Source of the DNA: Stercorarius parasiticus
Taxonomy: Eukaryota > Chordata > Aves > Charadriiformes > Stercorariidae
Reading direction: 5' to 3'
Length of the DNA stretch: 64,000 bases
Assembly: GCA_013396915.1 (NCBI GenBank)
Contig: VWZL01000329.1
Coordinates: forward strand, 318,450 to 382,449
Part shown: piece by piece, positions 1 through 12,899 of the stretch
Layout of the letters: every line of letters begins with the position of its first letter
How positions within the stretch are numbered: position 1 is the first letter of the stretch
Notes under the pieces: generated by a model
Databases searched by the model: none
Seen by the model: the letters and a program-made list of their open reading frames with translations, nothing else
Told to the model about the DNA's origin: nothing
Program-made: the position numbers and the translations under genes

Positions 1-378
1 TGGTGGAGCTCCTCCAGGTTCTGCCGCCTGCCCGCAGGCAGCGTGGGCACCTTGCCCTGCCCAGCCTTGCCCTGCGCTCAACTGCGGGTGGGAATCTGCG
101 CCAGCCACGGTGCTCACTCCCAGGCTGTTCTGTTTTACCAGGGAGGTGCAAAGCAGCTTAATGAACCAGAGAATTTGTTCCATAATATTACTTCAAAAAA
201 AATAAAAAAAATAATATTGTAAATGCAACCATTCCTGACTTCTTCTCTCCAAGCACTGTGGATGCATCACTGTTGGCAGTATTATCAGTTATGAAGATAT
301 TTTGCATTCAAGGATTTGCAGTTTCCAGGCCCATGAATATTCAGGCTCCAGTTCGCCCTTTCTGTCTGTGCACTGCAC

Positions 379-436
379 CTATCCTATCCTTTCCTTTCCT
401 TTCCTTCACTCCTTTTTTTTTTTTTTTTCTTTTCCA
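379..436. repeat. Polypyrimidine (TTTCC)n / T-rich tract
   Basis: A run of TATCC and TTTCC units is followed by a long T homopolymer and TTTTCC. This is a simple polypyrimidine tract of about 58 bases. It resembles a strong pyrimidine tract and is followed by CAG at 435-440, but no coding exon follows, so it is read as a microsatellite. Confidence 0.75.
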
Positions 437-707
437 GCAGATTCAATTAGTTCTATTTGCTGCTTTAGCAATAAAACAATTCCCTCTGTGGCATTAAAAT
501 GGGTTTCTTTCATTATTTCATTTGGCTTCTTGTTTTATGCTGAAAGAAAGGGAGGGGGGCTCTGCTTATTGTCTGCCCCGCTTTGCAGGGGCGGGCTGCC
601 AAAGCGAGGAGGACACTGGATGTACTTGGGGCAGCATTAAGAATTAATGAAGGGCATTCGCTAGCGCAGAGGCACGGGATCCTCACTGACAGAGCCGCTC
701 TCGGAGC

Positions 708-729
708 CATGGGTAAAATTTGACCCATG
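708..729. other. 22-bp near-perfect palindrome
   Basis: The block begins CATGGGTAAA and ends TTTGACCCATG. Ten of the eleven base pairs are complementary; the one mismatch is the eighth pair. It contains GGGTAA and the inverse of GGGTCA, which resemble nuclear-receptor half-sites in inverted orientation. A second, perfect 10-bp palindrome (CTATCGATAG) follows at 737-746. A regulatory role is inference only. Confidence 0.5.
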
Positions 730-1499
730 CCAGAGACTATCGATAGGACTTCGGCACCCCAGTCTCTGAGCTAGCCTTGAAGACGCTGGGCTTCTGAACA
801 CGTTCGAGGAGTTGGGTCTGATCGGTTCCCAAGCACGCAGAGCCTTCGCATTCGTCGTTGGTAGAGAAATGCAGAGACTGAGCCCGTATTTGTTTCAGCT
901 AAGGCACAAGTTAATCTGAGCTGAAACATCAATTTAAACCCGGCAGCTCAGTTCACGGAGGCAGCCTGGGCAGTGGCTGGTGCACGGCATCGGGGGCTGG
1001 TCGAGGGTCCTGGTCCTGTTTTCTCCCAAAGCAAAGCCCAGCGTGGCGTAGGAAAGCACACAGGCGTCGCGAGAGCCAGAATAACAGTGATTATGTGGGC
1101 AGGGTGTACAAATAATTACATGTAGTGCCAGAACTCTCTTGGTAATCTGCTCTTGGAGTGCCCTTTTGGGGGGCTGAGATGGCGTCAGGTAGCCGTGTAG
1201 CGCTAACAGACCCATAAATCATTCTCGTTTCACACTGTGCTAAACACAAATCATATTAGTTACAACGCTGAAGAGCATCTAAGTAGAGAAAAGAGAAAGG
1301 CAAGGTAGAAAGAGGAAGCTAGATTTAAATATAATTGCTTTTCCATGTGTGTTTCACCGCTGTTCGGCTGGGACGTGATGGCACGCTGCGGAGAGGGAGC
1401 CGGGAACCGGCACGGGGCGGGAGGTGGGAGCCGTGCAGAGTTCTTCCTCCGCTCTCCCCGGATGGTGAACAGCCAACATGGGTTTAAAGGTGGATGAGA

Positions 1500-1565
1500 G
1501 GAGATGTGGCTTTGTGTATTCTTTTTTTGGTTTGTTTTGTTTTTTTTTTTTAAATTACTTTTCCT
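1500..1565. repeat. T-rich low-complexity stretch
   Basis: T runs broken by G (TTTTTTTGGTTTGTTTTG followed by a T homopolymer) form a low-complexity tract. There is no coding signal in the surrounding 1.0-2.0 kb. The DNA around it changes from GC-rich (1370-1450) to AT-rich. Confidence 0.6.
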
Positions 1566-1899
1566 CTACTTTCTGTGACTAGAGTAGGTTAAAACAGTTG
1601 TGCTGGTTCCAATTCCTTTTTCATTACGAGATTAAATCTAGAACCAAATGAGAATTTCCAGGCTGGCGGAGCGGCTGCGACCCCCTGGGCCTGACGAGTG
1701 CCCGACTTTTTGGAGACAGAGTTTTGTGCTTTTCCTCTTCCCATGGAAAGTCCTGAGCCCCTCTGCAGTGGGAAGCGGGGTGAGGAACGGTGCCGGCTGC
1801 CTCCAGAAGGAACTGTGAAATCAGAGGGGAAACGGGCAGATCCTGGGGAAACCTCAGCTGGAGGCTTTGCCAGTAGGATTGGATATTAACAGCGAGCCT

Positions 1900-2700
1900 C
1901 AATGGGACGAAGTAAAGGAGCTTAAAAAGGAAATATGTCTATTTGGGATGGAAAACCGTTTTAAACGGAAGAAAAATTAGAGCGTACAGCAGGGTAAGCA
2001 GGACTGCAAAGTTAAGTAATTAATCACACCGGTTGTAACTTGGAAAGGAAATAAACGTGATAAAAGGATTTGTCTGAGTAGATTACAGGCAAATTAGAAA
2101 AAAAAAAGGAGGGGTCATCACAGACTTGGGAATTGTGCTCTTCAGAAATCTTCAATCATCCTCACAATCAATTCTGCATTTCCTTAATAGCGGTGTGAAA
2201 CACGGCTCGCTCTGCCATTGTCTTAGATTAACCGCTAACTGCAAACCATACATTAAATGAAGTATTGAATATTTGTCTCTCAACAACACACTTGGAAATT
2301 GTTTATTTCCCTACTAGGTCTTCTGCAATGCATTTAGGTACTGTAACCTAAATTGTAAAATACAGACTTGCAGTATCTGCACTCGATACCCTGCCAGGGC
2401 TTTGCCCTGACGGCGGCTGCACCGAGGACCCACAATTACAGGAGTTTTTTTTTCTCGTAAACTGATTGTTTGTTTCTGGAGACAATTACGCCGACTTTAT
2501 TATACAACGTATGTTTCTCTGCAACAAACAATCTGCTTTATGGGTTTTCTTAGTAAAATACCAAGTCGCTATGCTCACTAATATGATTCAATTGTATTGT
2601 GTTATCTGACCTTTAAGGAACTTGCAATCTATAATAACATGGTTCTACAGCAGATCCACTAGTAAAAAGCCTTGGCTTCTGGGAAATTCAGTCTGCAAAT
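1900..2700. other. AT-rich intronic block, possible conserved non-coding DNA
   Basis: About 800 bases of AT-rich single-copy sequence contain many TAAT/ATTA cores and ACAA motifs, such as the TAATTAATCA segment near 2018. There is no LINE signature and no long open frame. It is bounded on the right by a GC-rich block from 2740. This texture is typical of regulatory non-coding DNA in large introns of neural genes, but conservation cannot be judged from one sequence. Confidence 0.25.
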
Positions 2701-2739
2701 AAGTGGCGCCTGGGTATGAAAGGAATAACAAGGCACTTT

Positions 2740-3300
2740 AACCCCTTGGCTGCCGGCCTGCCTGGGGTGGTTTCACCATCCCTGCAGCGAGCTGCTGTAG
2801 GGACATGTGTGCAGAGGAGGCTGGAGGTGGGAGCGGGGCTCAATGCGTCCCATCCCAGAGCACCCAGACCTGCTGCCTCTCATCCCTCTCCTCAGAGGTG
2901 TGGGGACATGGACGGGACTCCATTGGCCAGTGGCGCTGCGACGGGTTGGCTGGGCTGAACAGGCAGCTTTTGCGCAGAGCCAGTGGCCCGTGCCATCGTC
3001 CACCACGCACAGTGCTTGGCAGCAGCACGGCGCNAGGCACCCTGCCATGCGCAGAGGCATCGGTGAGCTCCACTGCGGACAGGGTAGCCTGTGCGCGGCC
3101 CCTCGCCCTGCCGGTGGCATGGGGGTCCCATTACCACCAGTGCCACGGTGGTTGCCCTCTTGATCCGGCACAGCCCAGCCTCCATCCCTCCCTGCTCCCC
3201 TCCTCATCTGCCGGAGGGATGCGGGGCTGCAGCCAGTTGACCCCACAGTACGGTGGAAGCTCAGGAGCCAGGCCACCACATGTCCACATCATCCCTTAGC
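2740..3300. other. GC-rich intronic block with one undetermined base
   Basis: This GC-rich stretch produces several overlapping open frames of up to 168 codons on both strands. None has a recognisable domain, and the overlap on both strands is expected of GC-rich chance frames. Base 3034 is N. No gene is supported here. Confidence 0.5.
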
Positions 3301-6150
3301 CCAGGCTGTTTTTCTCCTGCCTGGAATTTATCCACAAGGTGTCTAGAAGAGGTCTGCAGGTCTTGGTCTTGGCCAAGGCTGGAGTGACGCCCCACTTGTA
3401 GGTTGAATAGCCCTCGGGAAGGGATTTGCCATCCACTAACTCATGCTGATGATCCCTCTTTGCATCTCTCCCAGTATGACTGGGAGGACCTCAGGCCCAT
3501 ACAGGACACAACGCTGCCGAGGAGTCATCAGGGAGCCCCAGCGTGACAGGACCATTCGCTCCCCTGGGGCTGGAGGGTCTCCAGGCAGTGCCACTGTGTC
3601 ATCTCTGCCCACCAGGCAGCCGTGGGGTCTCCATTCCACACCCTCTTTGGATGCGTTTCCAGCCCATTAATCACTCTCTAATCATGCTGATTGCTTGTCT
3701 GACCTCCCTCCACAGCACTAATGCTTCTCCTAAGAGGCATTTGAGTGATTTTATTTAGCTAAGTGAAAGATGGGGGATAGTCGGAAATCTGTTAGACCCA
3801 GGGAATTGGCAAGAGACTGGGAACTGGAACAGAGAAAGAAATACTTCGGAAGTTTTTAATGACTGCTTTCTCAGAAGCTGGAGGACAACCTGTGCCTAAC
3901 TCTCGGTGTTGGGTTTTTAAGAAAGTTTTCTCAGACGGCTGCACGGACTTTTGGCAGAGATCTTTGTGAAATAACTTTTCCACTGAGGAACAGGAGATCA
4001 GAGAACCATTCCCTTTAACGCTCGAGCGTGTATGAACTTGCAGGGATATCGTTTGAGGCTCCGCTAACCTTGTTAAAGGTCACCTTTTGATCCCGTCAAA
4101 TACCCTCTTTACCTGGAGATAAGATTTAAAAATGAAAGACGAAAGAGAAAGAGCTTAAGAAAGAAGGAGAACCTGGAAGCTCACTGAGCTCACCCGCGCC
4201 GGGCTTGTGGCGGGGGAGAGATTAAAGCGAGCGCTGGCACAGGCAGGGAAATGGCCGTGCAGGGTGGGATTGGAGCAGGTACGGAGCAGCTGGGGTGCCT
4301 CCAGGGCCATCGAGCAACCCCGTGGCATGGCCAGGGCTGGGACCACCGACCACCCTGCGCCGCTGGTGTCCCCCTGCCCACCACCCTGCCGGAGTGGCTG
4401 CCTGTTGCCACCATCTCCACGGTGTGGAGGCACTCACAAAGGAAACCGCGCCGGGCCAAGGTCACGTCTGAGGTCAATAAATAATACATGACAATTAATC
4501 TTAGAAACCTGTGACTCGGGGGAGAAAGGCGAGGACACTGCGGATCCTGGGCCGGGCTGTCAGGCGGATGCTTTGGCTCCATGTCAGCCCAGGCAAGTCA
4601 ATGAAAAATAAGCCTCTGCCGGGATGCTGTGAGTTGGTGGTGAGTCACTCAGCAGGGCTGGCACGTTCCCAGTGCCGGCGGCAGCCGGGTGCCACCGGTG
4701 CCCTCCCCGGCGTGGAGGGAGGTGGGTGTCTGTTGCTGCCCGGGCTGGGGGTGCTTGTCCCCGCTCCCCCGAGGGGTCCCAGCATGCCACACAGCCTTGA
4801 CGTGCTCCTGCCAGCCATCAGCCCTCTGTGCTGGGGGGGGGCGTTCAGCAATTGTTTGCCTTTTACAATCAATTCCCGTTTGAGATGTTTTAAAATGTAT
4901 AACTGTCTCCTTGAGACTACAGCATTCAGCAGGTGGTAACACTCAAAGCTTTTTTTTTTTAATCTGTAGTAAGGATTTACAAAGGAAACCTTGACTTTTA
5001 GATTGATTTTTAAATAAGCATATATTTAGCTGTTAGTGCTTGAAGTACATATTGGATTATATTCTTCTGCAAACAGAATATTCTAATTGATCTTGCTAAT
5101 AAATAATGAAAGCCAGCCCTGCTACATATAATTCAAGGTTACACCGCATTTGTACCAGCAGCACCGGGGAGTTTTTTAATGCTTAAAAGATTATTTCTTT
5201 AAAAAAAGGGAAAAAACCTGTGTGGGGTGGGGGAGGAAGACTAAATGCTGAGCTTTTCTCTAGAATTTCCTTTTGTTATTTTCTAGAATGTAATTAGCAA
5301 GTGTCACCGTTTGAGACCCTCATATACATATAAAACTAAACTTGAAAGCCTTTCCTCCTCCCCGGCAGCTGCCCGCTCAAGAGTGGCTGCCGGCGAGGGA
5401 GCGCGGCTCAGCCCTGGCCTCCTGTGGCAGCCTCCGTGGCTGGCTGGTGGGGTGTGATGGGGGTGTGATGGGTACAAATAGCAAAGGCAAGTCTGTAGAA
5501 ATCATCGGGACGAGGGCGCCACTCGCTACCAGAACATGACATCAGCTGGAGAATCAATTTTAATGTTCAGCCTCGTATCGATCAGCGCCGTGATGGGTTG
5601 CTTGGCTGTGGCATGAGCAGCTTCAAGGACCCTTCACTCTGGGACGGACGCGGGTGCCTTCACACCGCAGGGACACGCAGCTGCTGGGGCCAGGGCTGAG
5701 ATCTGGCACAGCACCGGGAGCCCATGTGGAGCGCTCTTCTCCGGCCCCCGGGGACCTGCCAGGGCTCTCTGTGGGGCTGTGGGGAGCGGGGCTGTCCCCC
5801 CGTACCCCAACATCTTGCTGCAGGCCAGGGGCTGGCAGCCGGTGCTGTGCAAAGCAGACAACCCATGTGCTCCAGTGCACTGCCACCCGGGGTGGACTTT
5901 TGGGCTGGGTCGTGAGTCAGGCATAGCCACGGCTCTTGATGCTGGTGCAGAACAGCTTTTCTTTGTCAGCTTGTGTCCTGCTCCAGACATTTTCTGGCAA
6001 GCCCGGAGACCACCCTTTGTGTTGGCTCACCAGAGCCCAGCAAATGACCAGTGACAGAAAGGCCATGCAGAGCTCGGTAACTCGGGGGAGCTGGGTTATT
6101 ACGCTTTGCAAATGTTGTGCAGATTCTCAGCTTGTAGAGCAGGCATTAAT
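3300..6150. other. Intronic sequence without recognised element
   Basis: GC-rich segments (4200-4850 and 5350-5900) alternate with AT-rich segments (4930-5330). A polypurine stretch lies at about 4130-4175. No LINE, RNA gene or domain-bearing frame was seen. The AT-rich part at 4930-5330 carries many ATTA and AATA motifs and may be conserved non-coding DNA. Confidence 0.4.
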
Positions 6151-6567
6151 CACTCAGTGACATTGCAATTACCATACAGGATAGGGCATTTATTTGGCAT
6201 TTAACATGTAATTAGGGGAAATAACTGTTTCTTCCCCGTGCTAAGGAAGTGCAAATTGCAAATGGCCAGATTTGACCTGGTGAGTTTTTGTAGCTCAGCT
6301 GCATTGGCTTTGCCACAGGGCAAAGAGCTTTTTTGTCCAGCTAAGGTGAAGTCTGCTATTAAAGCTGACATTGGTAGCAGTCATCCCTGCTCTGTACAAA
6401 AGCCTCCCACCTGCTGGAGTGACAGCAGTGACCGGAGCGGTGGGGAGAGCACAACGCCTTACAAGTGGTCATTGTGGGGGCAGGTCAGCAAGCCCAGTGT
6501 CCCACCTTCTGACAGTGGCCACAGGTGGATGCACAGGGATGCAGACAGGGCACCCCTCCATGTACAA

Positions 6568-6606
6568 GGTATTTCTCCCTAATATATATGGTATTTCTCC
6601 CTAATA
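6568..6606. repeat. Tandem duplication, 17-bp identical unit, period 22
   Basis: The unit GGTATTTCTCCCTAATA occurs at 6568-6584 and again at 6590-6606, separated by five AT-rich bases. The two copies are identical, so this looks like a small, fairly recent local duplication. Confidence 0.85.
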
Positions 6607-7789
6607 ATCTCAAATGTCGCCAGCTCCAGGACTAGGACGGAGGCCAGCTAGGCAGGGCTGTGCGCAGCTGTGTGGCTTTTATCCTTTGCTTCCTGCTGGC
6701 TGCTGGAGGAAGGGAGAGATCTCCAGGGACAGGGCAGCTGTCCCAGCCTGCCAGCTGGGCAGGGCTGGAGGGATGGTGTGACACAGAAGGCTACATCCAG
6801 TTCTGCCCCTTTGAGACCAACAAAGCTCTTCATTTCTGAGCAAAATCCCATGTACCTTGTGGCTGGGACCTCCTGCTCCACTCCCCTTTGGGGACAGAGC
6901 AGCAATCTGCGGCTGCACACGATTGCTGCTGACCCTCTTGCTGCCATCCTACTCCCCGTTGCAAGAAGCCATTCTTTTGGAGAATGAAGAGTGGTGCTTA
7001 AGGATGAGCCAGCGCAAGCCTTCCAGGCGAGAGGAGACATTGCTATCTTCCTGTTCCTGTAGGCAGCTGGCAGCCACTCTCCCCACCAGCTGGAGCGATG
7101 ACATGATCAGCCAGCAAAGGCAGCATAATATTAAAGAGCTACTGACACCTCAGGGGAAAGTCACTAAAAAATATTTTATTTAGGTGCATGTCTGTGAATT
7201 TTTCTGCTTCTCTCCCCCTTGCTCCCTACCACAGAGAACATCGCCAGGAACGCAGGCTGGATGGAGTTGGTGGCTTTTAGTGGGGAGAGGACAGGGATGC
7301 AGAGCCAAGTGCATAGAGCATCCAGGACCCACGTGCTGTGTCCGACTGCTGCCTCATGCCCGGCGCACGCTGGGCACTGGGAACAGTCTGATGCGGAGCT
7401 GTGAGACCCCATGAACTGCTCAGGGTGGGTGCATCAGGCAGGAGCAGAGGAATGGACACAGCGGGGGAGTCAAGAGAAGAGGACAGACGGACTCTGCTGG
7501 ACCCGGGCAGGACAGAGGCCTGTTTATTAGCAAAACTGCTCCTCGTGGTTTTGCCTTGTGTTTGTTTCAGGAAGTCGTGATGAATGTGGATGCGAGCGTG
7601 CAGGGAGCTGGGATGGGTAATTAGCATGGAGACCTGGGAGTGGGAGCTCCTGGGCTGTAATCGCACTCTGGGGAGGGAACAGGTCCTGGGGGTACTGCAG
7701 GATCTCCCGGGTTGTGTGTGCTGCCTCTGCGCTGCCACGCCATGGGACACAGGGCTACTGATTTCCCCTCTCCATGGATCTAATTGTAC

Positions 7790-7930
7790 CTGCCTCAGAG
7801 GCGTATTGTATGAGTCTGAGTTAATTAACGCTCATAAAGCCACTCTACATCCTTGGAGAAGTGCAAAGTATCATAGCTGCTGTTGTGATTCGCTAGGCAA
7901 TGCAATTAGTTTAATTTCAGAAAGTTCCCA
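7790..7930. other. AT-rich block, possible regulatory element
   Basis: A compact AT-rich segment with motifs such as GTTAATTAAC and TGCAATTAGTTTAATT is flanked by GC-richer DNA. Dense homeodomain-type cores in single-copy sequence suggest conserved non-coding DNA. No coding frame is seen. The call rests on texture only. Confidence 0.25.
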
Positions 7931-8810
7931 GCCAGCCAGCCCTTTCCCCAGCCACCGCGCAGTCCCTGTCTGCATGCTGCCACGTGCACGCTCAGGGACG
8001 CCAGCTCACACCGTCTAACAGGGAGGAGACAGCAGCACTATTCGTCTGCTCTTTGTGACCACCTCTTCCCCCCTGCCCTGTCCCTGGTTCTTGAATCATC
8101 CCCAGTTGTCACCCTTTTGTCCCATTAAAGGCCTGATGTCATCGTGACCTGTGGCTCTGGTCACAGCAGCCACCAGTGATATCATGAACAGACGAAGAAT
8201 ACAAGTCATCCCATTAATCCTCAGCTGTTTACCTTGATGTGAGCTCTGGGGTTGCTAGTCCCTCTTCTCCAGCTGCAGAGGGGTCTGGATGTCACCCTCA
8301 TACTACAGCCCAAACTACTGGGAGCCCAGGTGAAGGATGTGAATCCAAACCAGCCTCTGCTCCAGTGACAATCTCCTTTGTCCATGCTGCCTCTGACCAG
8401 TAGGTGTGTGGGACAAACTCCATCTCGGGCTAGCTCCAAGCATTCTGTAGGGCTGAAATGCTCCTGTGTCCCAAAGACTGGGGAAAATCAGAGTGTACTG
8501 GGCAATGGAGAGACATCCTTCCTCACAGCCACTCTGGCATCAGCCTGAGCCCAGAAAGAGCTGCAGGACATGTCACGTGAGGATCACAATTTTTGCCAGA
8601 AGAACTAAGCTGGGTAAGAAAACCAGACTGTGGTAAGGCCAGCTGCACGCCTGCCTCAGCAGAAGTGCCATCAGGGCAAGGAGCATTTAAACCAGTTGGG
8701 CAGAGAGAAAGAGAACAGGGTGTGTGCTGCCGGGGAACCAAGCAGCTCACAGTGCTGCTTTGCAGCAGTCCAGCCCACACACACGTGTTTGCAGGATGAG
8801 GCAGGTAGGG

Positions 8811-8871
8811 GGTGTGTATTTATATGGATATGATTATGTATGTACATGTATGTGCATGTATGTATATATTT
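8811..8871. repeat. TATG/TGTA-rich microsatellite
   Basis: About 60 bases of imperfect TATG, TGTA and CATG units alternate purine and pyrimidine. The tract sits directly upstream of the CR1 fragment that begins near 8900. Confidence 0.75.
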
Positions 8872-8899
8872 AATAGGTTAAGAAGTTGAGGACCACCTG

Positions 8900-9517
8900 T
8901 TCCAGCTTTGGGGGAAGGTAAAAGCCAGTGGCATCCTGGGGTGCATCAAGAAGAGTGTGGCCAGCATGTCAAGGAGGTCATCCTCCCCCTCTGCTCTGCC
9001 CTGGTAAGGTCGCACCTGGAGTGCTGTGTCCAGTTCTGGGCTCCCCGGTTCAAGAAGGACAGGGAACCGCTGGAGAGGGTGCAGCAAAGGGCTACCATGA
9101 CGATCAGGGGACTGGAACACCTCTCTTATGAAGAAGGGATTTGGGTCTTTTTAGTCTGGAAAAAAGACGACTGAGGGGGGATCTCATCAATGCTTAGATA
9201 TACTTAACGGGTGGGTGTCAGGAGGATGGGGCCAGGCTCTTTTCAGTGGTGCCCGGCAACAGGACAAGAGGTAACGGGCACAAACCTGAGCACAGGAGGT
9301 TCCATCTCAACATGCGGAGGAACTTCTTTACCCTGAGGGTGGCAGAGCCCTGGCACAGGCTGCCCAGAGAGGTGGTGGAGTCTCCATCTCTGGAGACATT
9401 CCAAACCCGCCTGGACGCGTTCCTGTGCAACCTGCTCTGGGTGCCCCTGCTCTGGCAGGGGGTTGGACTAGATGGTCTCCAGAGGTCCCTTCCAACCCCT
9501 GCCATTCTGCGATTCTG
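8900..9517 (+). mobile_element. CR1 LINE 3' fragment, sense orientation
   Basis: This is the 3' end of a chicken-repeat-1 (CR1) non-LTR retrotransposon. Broken frames encode the ORF2 C-terminal end. Visible pieces include a [11 protein letters not shown] segment, [37 protein letters not shown] and [13 protein letters not shown]. The 3' UTR follows (GGTTGGACTAGATGGTCTCC then TCCCTTCCAACCCC) and ends in ATTCTGCGATTCTG at 9504-9517, a diverged version of the CR1 tail. The copy is 5'-truncated, as most CR1 copies are. It has a stop or shift after about 9170, so it is dead. Its 5' edge is uncertain by about 30 bases. Confidence 0.93.
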
Positions 9518-9539
9518 GCATATGCTGAGGCCATAGGTA

Positions 9540-12500
9540 ATAAATCACCTTAATGGTTCACTTCCCCAGGCCGTGGTTTTGCTCTGACACCCCTTTAGCT
9601 GCCTCTTGTGCAGCTGGGGTGACCTCTGGGACTTGCAGCCGTCCCCGGGAGCAGCAGGGGCCAGGTCTGGGGATGGCAGTGGGGCCGCGGGGAGAGGCAG
9701 TAGGCCCTGTCCCTGTGCAGCATCACAGGGCCACCCCAGCCCCTGAGGGAGGGGAGGGCTCACGCCCTTCCAGTTCAGCCTGAAATAATTAGATTGCTCG
9801 CTTCTCTCCAGGCTGCCAAGGGAAGAATGCCTGGCCTTTCCCTTTGTGCCCCATCTCTTCACAAATCCATCCTTTGTTACCGGCTCTTTTTTCTCCCAAG
9901 ACATGAAAACTGAGGCCTGTCGTCTCTCCCTCTACCTTTGCAACAGATGAAGATGTCAGGCAGCTTGACTAGCTGTTTAAGAGATCTGCCATTACCTTTT
10001 ACCTCCTCCAATTCCTGAAATCATTTCATGGGGATCCAATTTTCTTTCATATTCTCTCCTGCAAACAGATTTGAAAAACTCTTTGTTAGTTGAAATAGTC
10101 TCTGAAATGTGCTGCTGTATTTCTTTTTGCTATTCTAATTAGCCTTTTAACTCAGTGCTGCTTGTATTTATAGATGGCTAATCCTCCCTCTTCAGTCCTC
10201 CTCCTCCTCCATAGCAGAACATTTCCACCGTTTAAAAGCCGTTTGCTCTTTCCTGTTTTCTGTTTCCCAGTTCCTTTGCTATTGCTGTTTAAACACTCCA
10301 GCTCTTGACTGAGCTTCCTGATCAGACGCAGGGTCTCCTTTGCTGTGGCACCTTTCCCAGAGCGAGATTCAGCTCCAGGCTGGCACACGCCTTTGAGCAG
10401 CTGCCTCGCTTCTCTCCTTCAAGATTATTCCAAGACCGCCTATTTTAGCTGTTCAGCTCCTACCATCCGCTCCTGCAAAAATGGGCAACCCAGGGTGGGC
10501 ACGAAGGCAGCTCTGATTCACTTGCACCTTTCTAGCTGTGCTAATGCGGGCAGGAGCCTCTTGCGTATTTTTGGTAGCCACGATCTCACGTCCTGGCGTT
10601 CCCCACAGCTGCGCAAGCCGCGACCGTCCAGAGCAACATCTTGTTCCGAACATCTCGGATTCCTCCGCTCAGAGCAGCTTCTGCATCTGTGCAAAGGAAG
10701 CAATGTAACCAGATTTGTGTCCCCATCCATCATCCTAATTAATCACGGTCGTTTAAAATACATTTTTACTTTTTGATGCTTTTATGTACTTAGGAGCCTG
10801 GACGAACTGGTTTGCTGTAGTTTTTCACTAAGCCCTTCAGCTTAGCGCTGGTGAGCGTGTTGCGGTTTCCCCAGGGTGGGGAGGGTGTAAGCATGCACTT
10901 ATCCCCCCCAAAGCCAGTGGGAGAGTACCCCATAAGAACCCTTTTTGCTGTGCGCCTCTAACCCCTGACTTAGGAACAATTCCCCGGCTAATGCTTTAGC
11001 TCTGCATTTACGCAGCTTAAGATAACTCAGAGCTCTTCTGGAGCAATGCCAAATTCTAGCATAAAATATCAAAATGTCTTGTATGGTGCAAAGCTTTATC
11101 TGTAGGCTGGAGATGTAGGGCTTTCCCTTTATGTGGCCCTCCTGCCAGAGCTTTTCATAGCATGGTTTCAAAGAGCAAATATGCAGAAGATCTGCTGGCT
11201 TAGCTCAATTCCTAAATGCAGATAAGGCTTACAGCCCTCGCGCCAGGTAGGAAGATTCCAGTGACAGTTAAATGTGCTCGATTGTGCAAATCTCTGGCTG
11301 TGGCAAGGAGAGATGGGGAGCACAGACAGATGGTCTGGCACAGAAAGCACGCTGGGAGCCTGCTAAAGCACACTTTCTAAAAGGCGTCCTGATTGCCTTG
11401 TGGCAGAGCCCTCTAAAGTCATGACGGTGAGCGTAACAGGAGTCCTGACTCCCCATCACACCGCGGGCTGGCTCCTACCTTCATAGGTCATGGTTTTCAC
11501 AAGTCCCTCAGCACGTCGTCTTCCTCTGGGGTGGACTCAAAGAGCTTCAATGTATGGTAACGACACAAGTATGAATAACTTACACTGCTGAGCTGAAGAG
11601 CATCCCCTGTGTAGAGAGTTATGCCCTCGGTGGCAGGGAGCAGTGGGCACCATGCAGCATCAGGCGTGACAGGGCAATTGGAGGGTGTGGGATGGGGACT
11701 TCTGCACCTAAAGTCTACACATGAAGTTGTCAGTGTCGGTCATCAGGAGAAAGTGCTCCTCCACATTGGAGATCTGGAGCAACGATCCCATCTCAGCATG
11801 CCAGGCTCCAGCAGGGAGAGAAGATGAAGGGCAGGGAAGAGGAGGATGTTTAAATACAAGGCAACGCTGAGTGCAGGGTGAGGAGGTTGTACTTGGCAGG
11901 GACTCTGATGAGAAGCAGGGGAAGCCAGGACTTCCTTCCTAATACCACATTTTTAAATGTGCATATCTGTTACTAGTGAGTTATTTGCTCCACATAAAAT
12001 ATTAGTCCTTGTCAAGATATATCTTTCCTGTGCATAAACTGCATATTTTGATGCCTTGTTTCTTAATTCAATCTCTCTGCTCCCAAAAATTCATCTCCAT
12101 TTTATCATTTGCTCAATCCTCTTTGTGTTTGCATGGCACTTATGAGATAGCCACAGCATTAATCCTCTGCCTTGGGAATGTCACGAAACCCCAGCTGAGG
12201 AGAGGGGCTCAAAGTGTCACCAGTCACAGTCTTCCCGCTGGCATCAGGACCTAGTACCGGTAGATGCAGCACGAAGAAGCAGATGTAGGTGGGTGGCAGC
12301 TTCCCAGTGACCCTCAGGTTTCTTCTGAGAGGCTCAAACACAGGCTCTGGCCGGAGGCACAGAGACCAGGTCTGGTGCACAGTGACCTACCACTTGCTTC
12401 TCAGCAGCCATGAGCCGAGGACAAAGCACCAAAAGAGTCAGCCTGAATGAGCACGGAAAGCGTAGGCTGTGCCAGCATCTCTCTTGCTGCTACATAGCTG

Positions 12501-12780
12501 CCGCTACAAGGAAACCTTGGCAGACACCAGTAATGGCCCTGAGTTTCACAGAGGTTTACTAAGAAGTTAAGTGTTTTCCAAAGGATGGTGCTGCAGGAGT
12601 CGCGCTGTGAGTGATCTGGGGAGCCCACCCTGCCCGGCGCCCACACGTCCTGCAGACACAGCCCCGGTGCTAGGGATATCTGTAGCTCGTGCTCCCAGCA
12701 GTCTCCAATGACTTTGCAATGACTCTTCAATAATTCTCCACTCCCAGAGGGAAGGAGGATCCAGAGATCTCAGGGAAGGT
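9540..12780. other. Intronic sequence without recognised element
   Basis: This is single-copy DNA of mixed composition. AT-rich patches occur near 10010-10150, 10720-10800 and 11940-12130. Open frames are short and overlapping. No LINE, LTR or RNA gene was recognised. Confidence 0.4.
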
Positions 12781-12828
12781 TTCAGGATGAAAAATAACTT
12801 TATTCCATTTAATATTGGGTCATAAATT

Positions 12829-12880
12829 TAAGAAAAAATAAAGAAAATAAAAAAATAAAGAAAAAGATAAAGCAAGGAAA
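12829..12880. repeat. A-rich low-complexity repeat
   Basis: AAAAT, AAAG and AATAAAG units form an A-rich tract of about 50 bases. It contains several AATAAA hexamers by composition only. No 3' end of a gene or retrocopy was recognised before it. Confidence 0.7.
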
Positions 12881-12899
12881 CTCGCTAAGAGCATATTTA

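Noticed and set aside
379..440. Polypyrimidine tract followed by CAG as a splice acceptor
   Set aside because: No convincing exon follows, and the tract is a TTTCC microsatellite.
12829..12880. A-rich tract as the poly(A) tail of a processed pseudogene
   Set aside because: No coding similarity is recognisable on either side, and the tract is a mixed AAAAT/AAAG repeat rather than a clean tail.
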